64,000 nucleotides of DNA from Bradyrhizobium sp. DOA9 (GTDB lineage: Bacteria; Pseudomonadota; Alphaproteobacteria; Rhizobiales; Xanthobacteraceae). The notes beneath the pieces were generated by a model. That model saw only the letters and a program-made list of their open reading frames with translations. It ran no database searches and had not been told where the DNA came from. A program made the translations under genes and the position numbers. This document shows positions 50,258 through 59,444 of this stretch, piece after piece. The stretch's first letter is position 1; each line of letters starts with the position of its first letter. Where the stretch lies: NCBI RefSeq assembly GCF_000617845.2, contig NZ_DF820425.1, forward strand, positions 6,516,741 through 6,580,740. Direction: 5' to 3'.

Positions 50258-51934
50258 TCACGCGGACCTGGGCGCCGTGAAGCGATCGAGGATGTTGCGG
50301 GTGATCCGCTGCGTGAACGGATCGCCGCGCTTCAGCCCCATCACCCATTCGCAGGTCGCGGCTGTCAGCACCTCGCCCTTGCCGCGGGTCATGTGCACCA
50401 TCATGCCGGAGCCGTATTTGTAGCGGGCTAGCCCCTCGGGCGTGACCTCGCCGTTGATGCACTCCACCAAGCCCTCGTGGTCGCTGCTGCGGATGTAGTA
50501 GCGGAAGCCCTCGCCTTGCGGCTCGTCTTCGGCCAGGACGGCCGGCGCCATCGCCAGAATCTGGATGGTCTCGGGCTGCCCATCGACCGGAACGGGAAAC
50601 GGCAAGCCGTCGCGGAACGTGTAATCCAGCCCGTCGACCTCGTAGGCGAAGATGTGCTGCTTGTCGCCGAAGATATCGGCATAGTGCAGTCCTGTGCCGG
50701 CAAACGCCCAATGCTCCGGGCGATAGACGGTAAAGCCTCGTTGGCCGTTCGGCGCAAAGCCGCCCCAGGATGCGTAGAGGCCGTGCGCACCGTTCACGCC
50801 GACAGTGGAGGCGCCGGGCCAACGGACGTTGCGATCTTCCCAGGCAGACGACATCAGACGCGCGCGGTCCGTGCCGACGACCGGGTCCTTGTGGATGGCT
50901 TTGAACTTGTAGCAGACTTGGCGCCTGCCCTCGTCCTCGAGCCGGATCTGCCACAGGAAGTTGGCGCCGAAGCGCGCGAGCCGCCCGCCGCCCTCCACAT
51001 AGCGCTCGATCGCCTCGCGCATTTCCCATGTCCAGTACTCGTCATGGCCGATGATGGTGACGCAGGGGTAGGCGTCGAGCAGCTCGGGCCGATAGTGAAG
51101 ATCGGTCTGGGTGATCATGTCGAGGGCGTAGCCTTCTTTCTCCGCCCAGAGCACGAAATGCCGGTCGAACTGAGCCCAGCCCGCTGCCGCGTAATATTGG
51201 CCAAAGCCGTTGGAGAACGCCCACTCCTTCATCTGATAGCGCGGCGCGTCACCCATCTCGGGCGCGGGATCGGCGCAGATGCGCGGTGCGCCTGATGGCA
51301 GCCAGACCATGCCGCGCGTCCATGGCCGCTGCAGCGACAGCACCGGCGACGGCTCGTCGCGGTCAGGACCTTCGATGCCGAAATAATGATTGGCACCGCC
51401 GAAATCGTTATAGGCGGTCCAGGTGCCGGTCGGCAGGACCATCAGGATCTTCGCGCGCCGCGTTGTCTCGGTCGGGCGCACGACGAAGAAATGGTGCTGG
51501 ACGAAGCGGGCGCCATTCGCTCGTTCGCACGACGAGACCACGCGATAGAAGCCTGAACGCAGGTCCGGCGGCAATTTCCAGCGATGAGCGACGGGCCAGT
51601 TGCAGCCATTGCGATAGGCATCGGACGGCGTGGCTGCGAACATGCCGTCAAGCGCATCGACCTCATGCACCATCTCGGGCTCGAGGCCGTCGCGATAGAT
51701 CTGCAACCGCCAGGTCTTTGCGGTTGCGGAGGAGCGAAACACGACTTCGTCTCCGGGGGCGTAAGACATCGCATCGGTATAGGTGTAGACCTCTGCCACC
51801 GCGGGATCGCCGCGCGGAATTTCATACCAGGGCTGGCTGGCCCAGTGCTCGTCCGCGTGCATCGGGCGCGCCTTGCGGGGGGCGACGTTGAAGGATCCCA
51901 ATTCCGGGGCTTGAAACTCAGGCTTGTCCGACAT
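50258..51934 (-). CDS. DMFase-type large-subunit homologue without LamG domain
   Basis: Protein of 558 residues similar to the C-terminal half of the N,N-dimethylformamidase beta subunit. It has FYRVVSSCERANGARFVQHH, TGTWTAYNDFGGANHYFG, IIGHDEYWTWEMREAIERYV, GGGRLARFGANFLWQIR. The HxEYW motif and the GANFLW segment align with THPEYYS and GGNAFYW of the larger homologue at 52015. The N-terminal LamG-like domain is absent, and no second small subunit is nearby. Start ATG 51934. It is perhaps a second amidohydrolase for a related substrate. Confidence 0.82.
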   Translation of the reverse strand: MSDKPEFQAPELGSFNVAPRKARPMHADEHWASQPWYEIPRGDPAVAEVYTYTDAMSYAPGDEVVFRSSATAKTWRLQIYRDGLEPEMVHEVDALDGMFAATPSDAYRNGCNWPVAHRWKLPPDLRSGFYRVVSSCERANGARFVQHHFFVVRPTETTRRAKILMVLPTGTWTAYNDFGGANHYFGIEGPDRDEPSPVLSLQRPWTRGMVWLPSGAPRICADPAPEMGDAPRYQMKEWAFSNGFGQYYAAAGWAQFDRHFVLWAEKEGYALDMITQTDLHYRPELLDAYPCVTIIGHDEYWTWEMREAIERYVEGGGRLARFGANFLWQIRLEDEGRRQVCYKFKAIHKDPVVGTDRARLMSSAWEDRNVRWPGASTVGVNGAHGLYASWGGFAPNGQRGFTVYRPEHWAFAGTGLHYADIFGDKQHIFAYEVDGLDYTFRDGLPFPVPVDGQPETIQILAMAPAVLAEDEPQGEGFRYYIRSSDHEGLVECINGEVTPEGLARYKYGSGMMVHMTRGKGEVLTAATCEWVMGLKRGDPFTQRITRNILDRFTAPRSA

Positions 51935-52014
51935 GACTGCCTCCCTGGTTCGAGAAGCCATCTCCGGCGACGAGATGGCGACTTTGCATGTTGGGCCGAA
52001 ATCGCGACTGCAGT

Positions 52015-54276
52015 CTAGGTTTCGGCGGGCATGACGAACGGCCTTGGATCGAGAAACCGATTCACGACGTTCAACGTGATGGTGCTGATGTTGTTGTCGT
52101 AGTCGTTGTGACCGAGCGACATGCCGTAGGTGATCGATCCCGTCGCAAAGACGGCGCCGCCACGGGCGGTCTCGAAGAACACCATGTCGGCGCGCACCAG
52201 CGCATTCTGCGTGCCGTCGAGGCCATCGACCACGGTGCGAAACTCCTCCGGCGTGGGCAGCGCGCCCGCGCCTAGTCCTTCCGACGTCGCGATCCGCAAC
52301 GCATGCGGCGGCGTTCCCAGCTCGAGATCGTACCGGTCGATCTCGCTGCCGACGGCACCATTGTAGCGAAACCCAAAATCGCCGAACTTCTCGTGACGGC
52401 CCGTGCCCTCGAAGATGAACGCGACGCGCGCATCCTCGCTTTCGGCGGTGCGCAGATAATAGCCGCAGGTATCGTTGATCATGGCCGAGAACCCGACGCC
52501 GACCAGCTTCTGCGGCGCAAAGCCCGAATGCCGCCACAGCGAGCCCGGCTCGCCGGTGCCCGCAAGATGCACTTCGCCCGGCTCCGATTCCCAGGTGCGC
52601 GTGCCCGCCATGCCGCGGCGAACCTCCAGCGCGGCAGGCGCGGCCGGATGAAAGCCGCAGCGCCAGTAGAATGCATTGCCTCCCATCGAGATGTGCCGTC
52701 CGCCGGCGTTCTGATACGCCATGATCGCGTTCATCATGTTGAAGCTGTAATATTCGGGATGGGTCGGCGTCATCATGACGCGGTAAGGTGCAAGCGCCCG
52801 CGCTCCTTCGCGATCAAGCTCGACATCCGTGATCAGATCGTAGGCGATCCCCTTCTCCTCGAGCCAGTCGAGGATATGGGTGTCGTTGACCAGATTGAAC
52901 CAGTAGCCGCGCGGACGCATGTTGAGGATGGGCCGCAGCCAGGAGCTATACGCCCGCCCCGAGCCGTCGACGTGACAATCGTAGGTCGACTGGCCGATCT
53001 CCGGGTTCTCCTGCATGAAGACGTCATCTTGCGGCAACCACAGAACGTGCTCCATCAGCGTCTCGAAGTGAACCTGATAGAGGCGCAGCGCGCTGTTGGC
53101 ATAAGCCAGATAGGTCGCAACCGAAGCGACCACCACAAGATCCGCGCGTCTGGACGCCTTGCCCGGCGTCACGAAGAAGGTGACGTAGCTTTCGCAGTCC
53201 CTGTCAGGGTTTTTGCCTCCCGAGGTCAGCCGGAGCGCATAGACGCCGGATCGCCAGTGGGCCGGCACATCGAGCGTGCAGGTGGTCTGCCACTCGCAAT
53301 CGTAGATATCGTCGCTGTGGAAATGAATCGCCGCATATTCCTGTGGCGACAGCCGCCAGTCGTGGACGGAGCCAGACCAGTGAAAGCCGGTGACGCCCCG
53401 GCGAGGCAACTGCCGGAGGCAGCCATGCAGGCCGTTCGGCGAAAGGTCCTTGATCGACAGGGACGAGATTCCGTTCGAGAAATCCCAGAAGGCGACAAGC
53501 CCGGCATCGCTTGCCCCCGTCCGCTGCCGGCCGTCGAAGACCCGCAACGCCTCGGCGTCCAATGAGCACGAAAAGACGCGCGGAGCTTCGATCTTGCCGT
53601 CAAAGTGCGAGCTATATTGGCGATCGCCATTCGCATGATGGGCCGCGATCAGGAACGGCAGGCCGGACTCGAGCGCCAGCGCTCGCGGCAGGGCGAACGA
53701 TTTCGAACAGCTCGCTGCCGGCCGAACACCGTCGGCCGGAACGATCATCGACAAGGAGGCCGATCCCCGTGCAAGGTCAAGCGCGCACGATACGAAGGCC
53801 CAGACGCGCGGGCGCAGCTTGACGTCGAGGGCAAAGCGGGCTGGCGTACCGCTCGCCTGGCCCAGCACCAGGACCAGATTCCCCTCCTCGTCGAGCTCGA
53901 GCGCATAGCCGCGCGCCGAACGCTCGCACCAGTTGCCCATCACGGCCCTGGCATTGTCCGCGATCCGCGTCGGATAGACGTAGGCTCCGAAACACCAGTG
54001 CCCGCCGGTCGGGACGAGTGCACCGTCGTGGTCAATGACGGCGTTGGATCCCGGGCGGATCGGCTGGTCGAGGCAGGCATGCTCACCGTCAATGGGGCTC
54101 GTCATCACCTCATATTTGAAGCCAGGGCCGTTGCTATCGACGTCGCCGCAGCGCAGCCTGAGCACCTCGACCTTCACGCTTCTCCGCTTGCTGCTGAGCT
54201 GGAATCTGACGGTCTCGCCGGCCGGGACGCTGATGCGATCCGGATAGCCGAGATACTCGTTGGTCTTATAGATCAC
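52015..54276 (-). CDS. N,N-dimethylformamidase-like large (beta) subunit
   Basis: Large subunit of 753 residues, matching the roughly 760 aa of Paracoccus DMFase beta. The N-terminal half has a concanavalin/LamG-like part (HFDGKIEAPRVFSCSLDAEA, VAFWDFSNGISSLSIKDLSP). The C-terminal half carries the amidohydrolase region with SVATYLAYANSALRLYQVHF, APYRVMMTPTHPEYYSFNMM and GGRHISMGGNAFYWRCGF. DMFase uses a mononuclear iron site bound by Tyr and Glu. I cannot assign the residues exactly. The start is a GTG at 54276 with GGAG 7 bases upstream, overlapping the small-subunit gene. Confidence 0.87.
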   Translation of the reverse strand: MIYKTNEYLGYPDRISVPAGETVRFQLSSKRRSVKVEVLRLRCGDVDSNGPGFKYEVMTSPIDGEHACLDQPIRPGSNAVIDHDGALVPTGGHWCFGAYVYPTRIADNARAVMGNWCERSARGYALELDEEGNLVLVLGQASGTPARFALDVKLRPRVWAFVSCALDLARGSASLSMIVPADGVRPAASCSKSFALPRALALESGLPFLIAAHHANGDRQYSSHFDGKIEAPRVFSCSLDAEALRVFDGRQRTGASDAGLVAFWDFSNGISSLSIKDLSPNGLHGCLRQLPRRGVTGFHWSGSVHDWRLSPQEYAAIHFHSDDIYDCEWQTTCTLDVPAHWRSGVYALRLTSGGKNPDRDCESYVTFFVTPGKASRRADLVVVASVATYLAYANSALRLYQVHFETLMEHVLWLPQDDVFMQENPEIGQSTYDCHVDGSGRAYSSWLRPILNMRPRGYWFNLVNDTHILDWLEEKGIAYDLITDVELDREGARALAPYRVMMTPTHPEYYSFNMMNAIMAYQNAGGRHISMGGNAFYWRCGFHPAAPAALEVRRGMAGTRTWESEPGEVHLAGTGEPGSLWRHSGFAPQKLVGVGFSAMINDTCGYYLRTAESEDARVAFIFEGTGRHEKFGDFGFRYNGAVGSEIDRYDLELGTPPHALRIATSEGLGAGALPTPEEFRTVVDGLDGTQNALVRADMVFFETARGGAVFATGSITYGMSLGHNDYDNNISTITLNVVNRFLDPRPFVMPAET

Positions 54277-54616
54277 TGGCAAACTCCGCAGGTAGCGTCG
54301 TTCCCGTCATTTCCTGCCACCGCAGCTTGAAGACATGCCACTCCGCTTCAGCGAGAGAGGTGAAGACGCGATCATCGACGAAAGGCATGGGATCGCCCCG
54401 ACGCTTGGGGATGCGCGACAGCCGCCAGGCCTTGCCGGGTTCGAGCACGATCAGGACAAGCCGCCCTTCCGGCTTGCCCCATCGCATCCGGGCGAGCAGC
54501 TTGCGAAGTTCCGGGCTATGCACGCCGAGCGGACTTGCGCGGAACTCCTTGACGAGATCGAGCCTTCCGGGATCGATCACGTAGCGCAGCGCGCCGGGGT
54601 CACTGGTGTGATCCAT
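54266..54616 (-). CDS. DMFase-like small (alpha) subunit
   Basis: Protein of 116 residues upstream of, and overlapping by 11 bases, the large-subunit gene. The sequence resembles the ~130-aa DMFase small subunit: LRKLLARMRWGKPEGRLVLI, the central AWRLSRIPKRRG, then VDDRVFTSLAEAEWHVFKLR at the end. Small and large subunits form an alpha2beta2 enzyme in Paracoccus. The similarity is by pattern from memory and should be checked. Confidence 0.75.
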   Translation of the reverse strand: MDHTSDPGALRYVIDPGRLDLVKEFRASPLGVHSPELRKLLARMRWGKPEGRLVLIVLEPGKAWRLSRIPKRRGDPMPFVDDRVFTSLAEAEWHVFKLRWQEMTGTTLPAEFASDL

Positions 54617-54664
54617 GGTCCGTCCTCATCTTGCACACGCGAATGGCGGAGAGATTGCCGCGGA

Positions 54665-55732
54665 TCAGCGGGTCAGCCAGGCCATCCACTTCTCCCGTAG
54701 CTCGTTACGATGTTCACCGATCCAGGCGAAATCGGGCTTGACCAACTTTTCGTAGTTCTCCGGTGAGGTCGCGTAGAGATTGCGCTCCTCCGGCTTCAAC
54801 AGGTCGATGGCCGACTTGCTGGCCGTCGCATAGTTGACAGCGCGCATGAACGGCACATGCGCATCGGAGCTTGCATAGAAGAAATCGAGATAGGCCATGG
54901 CGGCTTTGAGGTCGGGCGCACCCTTGAGAACCGCCATGTAACCGGTATCGCGAATGGCCTGGTCCCAGGACATGGCGACCGGTACGCCCTCCTTCACCAC
55001 CGCGAGTGCGCGGCCTGAATAGCTCATGGCCATGACGACCTCGCGGCTGCGCATGATCTGCTGCACCTGGTCGCCGGTCTTCCACCACACCGCGACATTG
55101 GGACGGATCTCGTCCAGCTTCTTGTAGGCGCGATTGATGTCCAACGGGAACAGCTGCTCAGGCTTGACGCCGTCGGCAAGCAGCGCGGCCACCGGCACCC
55201 ACCAATCGCTGTCGCCGGTGTCTGGCAGCCCTCGCGGCCCGGGAAACTGCTTGACGTCCCAGAAGTCGGCCCATGTCTTGGGCGCTTTGTTCTTGAACGT
55301 TTCGGTATTGTAGGTGATCAGCATGCCGCCGGTCGTGCGAGCCACGCCGTAGGGCTGACAGGCGTCGGAGACGCCGAACTTCTGGACGCTGGGCAGTTTC
55401 GCACAGTCGATCTTCTCGAGCATGTCGGTGCGTCCGACCAGGTCGGGACCCGTTGCCGTGACGATGTCGAACTCCACCTTGCCCGTTCGCTGCATCGCCT
55501 TGGCGCGCGCCCATTGGTCGGGGACCTCGATCGCGACCGGGACAATTTCGACATTCTTGGCCTTGTTGAAGGGTTCGTAGAAATATTTCGCGAGGGTGTT
55601 GCCCATCAGGCCACCGGTCGTCGCAATCACCAATTGGTCTTCCAGCTTTTCAGCGGCGGCCGGCGACGCTCCACAAAGAAGCGAAGCAAGCACGACAGCT
55701 ACCGAGTTCCACATCCAACCTGTTTTCAGCAT
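54665..55732 (-). CDS. ABC transporter substrate-binding protein (PotD type)
   Basis: Periplasmic binding protein of 355 residues with a signal peptide (SVAVVLASLLCGASPAAA). The body is of the spermidine/putrescine or iron-type extracellular solute-binding family: LVIATTGGLMGNTLAKYFYE, GGMLITYNTETFKNKAPKTW, WADFWDVKQFPGPRGLPDTG. The ATG at 55732 follows GGAG. Binds the substrate of the importer encoded upstream, perhaps an amide or amine. The ligand is unknown. Confidence 0.9.
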   Translation of the reverse strand: MLKTGWMWNSVAVVLASLLCGASPAAAEKLEDQLVIATTGGLMGNTLAKYFYEPFNKAKNVEIVPVAIEVPDQWARAKAMQRTGKVEFDIVTATGPDLVGRTDMLEKIDCAKLPSVQKFGVSDACQPYGVARTTGGMLITYNTETFKNKAPKTWADFWDVKQFPGPRGLPDTGDSDWWVPVAALLADGVKPEQLFPLDINRAYKKLDEIRPNVAVWWKTGDQVQQIMRSREVVMAMSYSGRALAVVKEGVPVAMSWDQAIRDTGYMAVLKGAPDLKAAMAYLDFFYASSDAHVPFMRAVNYATASKSAIDLLKPEERNLYATSPENYEKLVKPDFAWIGEHRNELREKWMAWLTR

Positions 55733-55766
55733 CGACGATCTCCTCTCTGGCTTCTCATCTGGCTCG

Positions 55767-56561
55767 CTACCGGGTGACGCTGCGGGATCTGAGGACATGA
55801 GCCCCCAGCAGAATCAAAATGGATAGGACGATCAGCAGTGTCGCGATCGCGGGAATCACCGGCGTCAGGTTCTGCTCGATGTCCTCGAACATTCGGCGCG
55901 GCAGCGTCTTCTGGCGCACACCGGACAGAAAGAACGACACCACCGGCTCGTCGAAGGAGATGATGAAGGCAAACAGCGCACTGCTGGCCAGACTCGGCAG
56001 GACCAGTGGCAACGTGATCAGGCGGAAGGCTTGAAAGCGTGTCGCGCCGCAGCTCATGGCGGCCGCCTCCAGATTGGGATCGACCTTGCCCAGGGCGGCG
56101 GCCATCGTGAAAACGACGAACGGCAAGGTGAGCACCGTATGCGCCAGCACGAAGCCCGGAATGGTGCCGGAGAGACCGATCGTCTGAAAAAACAGATAGA
56201 GGCCGACGGCGAGCGCGATATGCGGCACAATGATCGGCCCGATCAAAAGGATCTGGAACGCGGTGACGAGCCGGCTGCGGCCACGGATCATTGCATAGGT
56301 CGCGGCCGTCCCGATGACCGAAGCGAAAAGAGCAGTCAACAAGGCGACCTGCACGCTGAGCCACGTGGCGGCGCGCCATTGCCTGCTGTCAAAATATTCC
56401 GAATACCATTTCAGCGTGAAGCCGGACGGCGGAAATGCCAGATAGTCGTTCTGGCTGAACGACATTGGAATGACGATGACGAGCGGCACGATGATGAAGG
56501 CCAGCACGGCATAGACATAGGCGCCCAGCGCAAGCGATCCGCGGTCGGTCGGCGGTTTCAC
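55767..56561 (-). CDS. ABC transporter permease (PotC type)
   Basis: Inner-membrane permease of 264 residues with about six hydrophobic spans and the conserved cytoplasmic EAA loop (LEAAAMSCGATRFQAFRLIT). The start is a GTG at 56561 that overlaps the stop of the partner permease (GTGA). The frame before it is a shadow. Forms the pore together with the PotB-type gene product. Confidence 0.92.
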   Translation of the reverse strand: MKPPTDRGSLALGAYVYAVLAFIIVPLVIVIPMSFSQNDYLAFPPSGFTLKWYSEYFDSRQWRAATWLSVQVALLTALFASVIGTAATYAMIRGRSRLVTAFQILLIGPIIVPHIALAVGLYLFFQTIGLSGTIPGFVLAHTVLTLPFVVFTMAAALGKVDPNLEAAAMSCGATRFQAFRLITLPLVLPSLASSALFAFIISFDEPVVSFFLSGVRQKTLPRRMFEDIEQNLTPVIPAIATLLIVLSILILLGAHVLRSRSVTR

Positions 56562-57436
56562 GAGGCATTCCCCATCAGCCGGTCGAACCGGAGCGTCTTG
56601 CTGAAGATGACCGCCAGCAACGTCACGAATACGGTCAGCACCCCGACCAGCGCCGCGGCGAAGGGCCAATCGAGCACCTCACGGATCTGCTTTGAGACCA
56701 GCGTCGAGATCATCATCTCCTGCGGCGAGCCGAGCAGAGCGGGCGTGATGAAGAAGCCGATCGCCGTGAGGAACACGAGCAGCGAACCGGAAACGATGCC
56801 CGGCAGGCTCAAGGGAAGGATGACCTCCAGAAAAGTCCGCAGGGGCGTCGCGCCCAGGACGGCGGCCGCACGCCCATAATCGTTCGGAATGCTGCGCAAT
56901 GCGCCGTAGATCGGCAGGATCATGAACGGCAAGAGCACGTGGGTCATGGATATGACGACGGCGCTCTGGGTATAAAGCAGCTTGAACGGCTGCGACGTCA
57001 GACCGAGAGACATCAACGCCGAATTGACCAGCCCGTTGCGCTGGAACAGGAAGGACCAGGCGGCGGTGCGCACCAGGACGCTCGACCAGAGCGGCAGGAT
57101 GACACAGACCGCGACAAGGGCGGCGACTGTCCCCTTCGCCCGGCTCATGTAATAGGCGACCGGGAAGCCGAGGATTACCGACAAGGCCGTCACCAGCGTC
57201 GCGGTCCAGAGCGTGCGCATCAGGACGCGCATGTGAACGGGATTGTCGACGACGCGCGCGTAGTTGTCCAAGGTCGGATGCGGCTCGAGGATGCTGATCA
57301 CCAGGAGCTGCAGGATCGGATAGACGAAGACGAAGGCGATGATGGCGAAGAACGGCAGCAGCAGCAGCAGTGTCGACAGGCCGCTCAGCCGGCGGCCGTC
57401 GGAGTGCCAGAAATGCGATCGCGTGGCCTCCGTCAT
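56558..57436 (-). CDS. ABC transporter permease (PotB type)
   Basis: Permease of 292 residues with six or so spans (LLLLLPFFAIIAFVFVYPIL at TM1) and the EAA-type loop (YGRAAAVLGATPLRTFLEVI). The ATG at 57436 overlaps the ATPase stop by 4 bases. Partner of the PotC-type permease. Confidence 0.93.
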   Translation of the reverse strand: MTEATRSHFWHSDGRRLSGLSTLLLLLPFFAIIAFVFVYPILQLLVISILEPHPTLDNYARVVDNPVHMRVLMRTLWTATLVTALSVILGFPVAYYMSRAKGTVAALVAVCVILPLWSSVLVRTAAWSFLFQRNGLVNSALMSLGLTSQPFKLLYTQSAVVISMTHVLLPFMILPIYGALRSIPNDYGRAAAVLGATPLRTFLEVILPLSLPGIVSGSLLVFLTAIGFFITPALLGSPQEMMISTLVSKQIREVLDWPFAAALVGVLTVFVTLLAVIFSKTLRFDRLMGNAS

Positions 57437-58548
57437 CGCCGCTTCCCCCGGTAGAGCAGCATGGCCTCCGTAGGGATAGTGAAGGACGCAACGTTACCCG
57501 GGGCCAAGGAGCTGAGCTGCGAGGCGCCGGGAATGCGCGCACGCATCTCGGTGCCGTCAGGCAGACGTCCAATCAGGAGCAGGGCTGCGCCGGCATAGAC
57601 GATGTCGCTCAGCGTCACGGTGATGACTTGCCCGCCGGGATTGGCGCCGAGTTGCAGCCGCTCGGGCCTCACGGCCAGCACCGCTGCCTCGCCGGCTGCA
57701 ACCGGCTCAACGGCCGCCGCGGCCGGCAGGCGCCAAGTTTCGCCCCATGGCAGCGCCACCGCGACGTCGTCGCCAACGCTTTCGATCCGAACGTCGACGA
57801 AATTCATCTCGCCGATGAAGCCGGCGGTGAAGAGATTCGCGGGCCGTTCGTAAAGCTGGCGCGCCGGCCCGATCTGCTGGATCTTGCCGTCCCTCAGGAC
57901 GGCGATCCGGTCGGCCATGGTCAGCGCCTCGCTTTGGTCGTGGGTGACGAAGATGACGGTGATGCCAAGCTCGGCGTGCAATCGCTTGATCTCGAGCTGC
58001 ATGTCCTCGCGCAGATTCTTGTCGAGCGCGCTCAGCGGCTCGTCCATCAGGAGGACGCGCGGCTGATAGACGATCGCACGCGCGAGCGCCACGCGCTGCT
58101 GCTGGCCGCCGGAAAGCTCGTTCGGACGACGCTGGCCATAGCCCGCCAGACGCACGGTCGCGAGCGCGGCTTCGGCGCGGGCATGACGTTCTGCGGTCCT
58201 GAGACCGCGCATCTTCAAGGGAAAGGCGACATTGTCGAGAATCGACATATGCGGGAACAGCGTATAATTCTGGAACACCATTCCCAGATTGCGTCTGTTC
58301 GAAGGGACGTATGTCAGGTCTTCGGAATCGACGTGAATGGTGCCGCTGGTCGGGAATTCGAATCCCGCAACACTCATCAGGATCGTCGTCTTTCCGGAGC
58401 CACTGGGTCCGAGCAGGGCAATGAACTCACCGGCAGCAATATCGATATCGACGCCATCGACGGCAGACACGGCACCGAAGCGCTTCTCCAGGCGACTGAT
58501 GCGGATCGATGCGCCCGACGCCGATTGCCTGGCCGATGCAATATTCAC
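57433..58548 (-). CDS. ABC transporter ATPase (PotA type)
   Basis: ATPase of 371 residues: Walker A GPSGSGKTT, Q-loop in VFQNYTLFPHM, signature LSGGQQQRVALARA, Walker B LLMDEPLSALD and the H-loop VTHDQSEAL. The C-terminal regulatory (TOBE) region has AVRPERLQLG. The start is taken as the GTG at 58548 (GAGG 5 bases upstream). A TTG at 58596 is an alternative. First gene of the importer-DMFase operon, with a TGATATATCA site 83 bp upstream of the GTG. Confidence 0.94.
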   Translation of the reverse strand: MNIASARQSASGASIRISRLEKRFGAVSAVDGVDIDIAAGEFIALLGPSGSGKTTILMSVAGFEFPTSGTIHVDSEDLTYVPSNRRNLGMVFQNYTLFPHMSILDNVAFPLKMRGLRTAERHARAEAALATVRLAGYGQRRPNELSGGQQQRVALARAIVYQPRVLLMDEPLSALDKNLREDMQLEIKRLHAELGITVIFVTHDQSEALTMADRIAVLRDGKIQQIGPARQLYERPANLFTAGFIGEMNFVDVRIESVGDDVAVALPWGETWRLPAAAAVEPVAAGEAAVLAVRPERLQLGANPGGQVITVTLSDIVYAGAALLLIGRLPDGTEMRARIPGASQLSSLAPGNVASFTIPTEAMLLYRGKRR

Positions 58549-58630
58549 GAAGCCTCGCTTCCCTTCCGTCTGCTTTCGGGCAGCCCTTGCACCCAATCAA
58601 AACCGTCCACCACGGCTTCGATATAATATT

Positions 58631-58640
58631 TGATATATCA
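58631..58640. promoter_or_regulatory. GntR-type operator before the ABC/DMFase operon
   Basis: TGATATATCA, a perfect 10-bp palindrome, placed between the stop of the shikimate-dehydrogenase-like gene (58643) and the ABC ATPase start. Suits regulation of the importer and DMFase genes. Confidence 0.68.
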
Positions 58641-58642
58641 GG

Positions 58643-59431
58643 CTATCGCGCGATGAACCCTGCGACAAGCGTCATCTGTGCATCAAGCATGGGCTTTCCG
58701 CCGACCACCTTTGCGCCCTGCGCAGCCGCCCTTGCAAGAAGCCGGGTCACCGCCGGATTGACGATAATGTCGCTGACAGTGGCGGCGGGACCGACGCCTT
58801 CGATATCCAGCGGAAGCGGATCATCGGGTTTCATGCCGAGCGACGTCGTGTTGACGATGAGATCGAATGCGCGCGCCTCCGCGCGGCCGGCGCTGACCTT
58901 GGTGGCGGGGTAATGCGCCGCCACGGCAGCCGCAAGCGCACGAGCCTTCTCCTCATCCCGGTTCATAATCGTGAGTTCGCGCGCGCCGGCCTCCGCCAGA
59001 CCGAATGCAGTCGCACGTCCCGCCCCACCTGCACCGACCTGAAGCACCTTCCGGTCGCGCACCGCAACGTCGTGCTGAGCGAGGCTGGCGATGAATCCCC
59101 TCGCATCCAGATTGTCGCCGACGAGTCGCCCCTCGGCCGTCCGCTTGACGAAATTGACCGCGCCGATCAGCCGTGCCGTCTGCGTAATCTCATCGAGATG
59201 CTCGATCACACAGGTCTTGTGCGGGATCGTCACGCCGAAGCCGAAGACGTTGCGCATGAGCCTGATGCTTGCAACGACCTGGCCGAGATCGCCGGGCAGG
59301 ACATGGATCGGCGATACCGCCAGATCCTCGCCGATAGATCCGAAATAGGCATTCATGACCGCACTCGCCCGCACATGATCGATCGGGTCGGCGAGCACGA
59401 ACATGATCTTGGACTTGCCGGTGATCTCCAT
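58643..59431 (-). CDS. Shikimate dehydrogenase-like NAD(P) enzyme
   Basis: Protein of 262 residues of the shikimate/quinate dehydrogenase family: PIDHVRASAVMNAYF (substrate loop), GFGVTIPHKTCVIEHLDE with the catalytic Lys in IPHK, NLDARGFIASL, the VGAGGAGRATAFGLAEAGAR nucleotide loop and VNTTSLGMKPDD. The usual S-x-S substrate motif is HVRAS here. It is more likely a catabolic paralogue than aroE. Start ATG 59431. It lies between the operator and the OtnC-like gene. Confidence 0.86.
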   Translation of the reverse strand: MEITGKSKIMFVLADPIDHVRASAVMNAYFGSIGEDLAVSPIHVLPGDLGQVVASIRLMRNVFGFGVTIPHKTCVIEHLDEITQTARLIGAVNFVKRTAEGRLVGDNLDARGFIASLAQHDVAVRDRKVLQVGAGGAGRATAFGLAEAGARELTIMNRDEEKARALAAAVAAHYPATKVSAGRAEARAFDLIVNTTSLGMKPDDPLPLDIEGVGPAATVSDIIVNPAVTRLLARAAAQGAKVVGGKPMLDAQMTLVAGFIAR

Positions 59432-59444
59432 GGAGCTGTCCTTC

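Noticed and set aside
52303..53565. 420-codon plus-strand frame opposite the DMFase large subunit
   Set aside because: Shadow of the real gene; no domain evidence.
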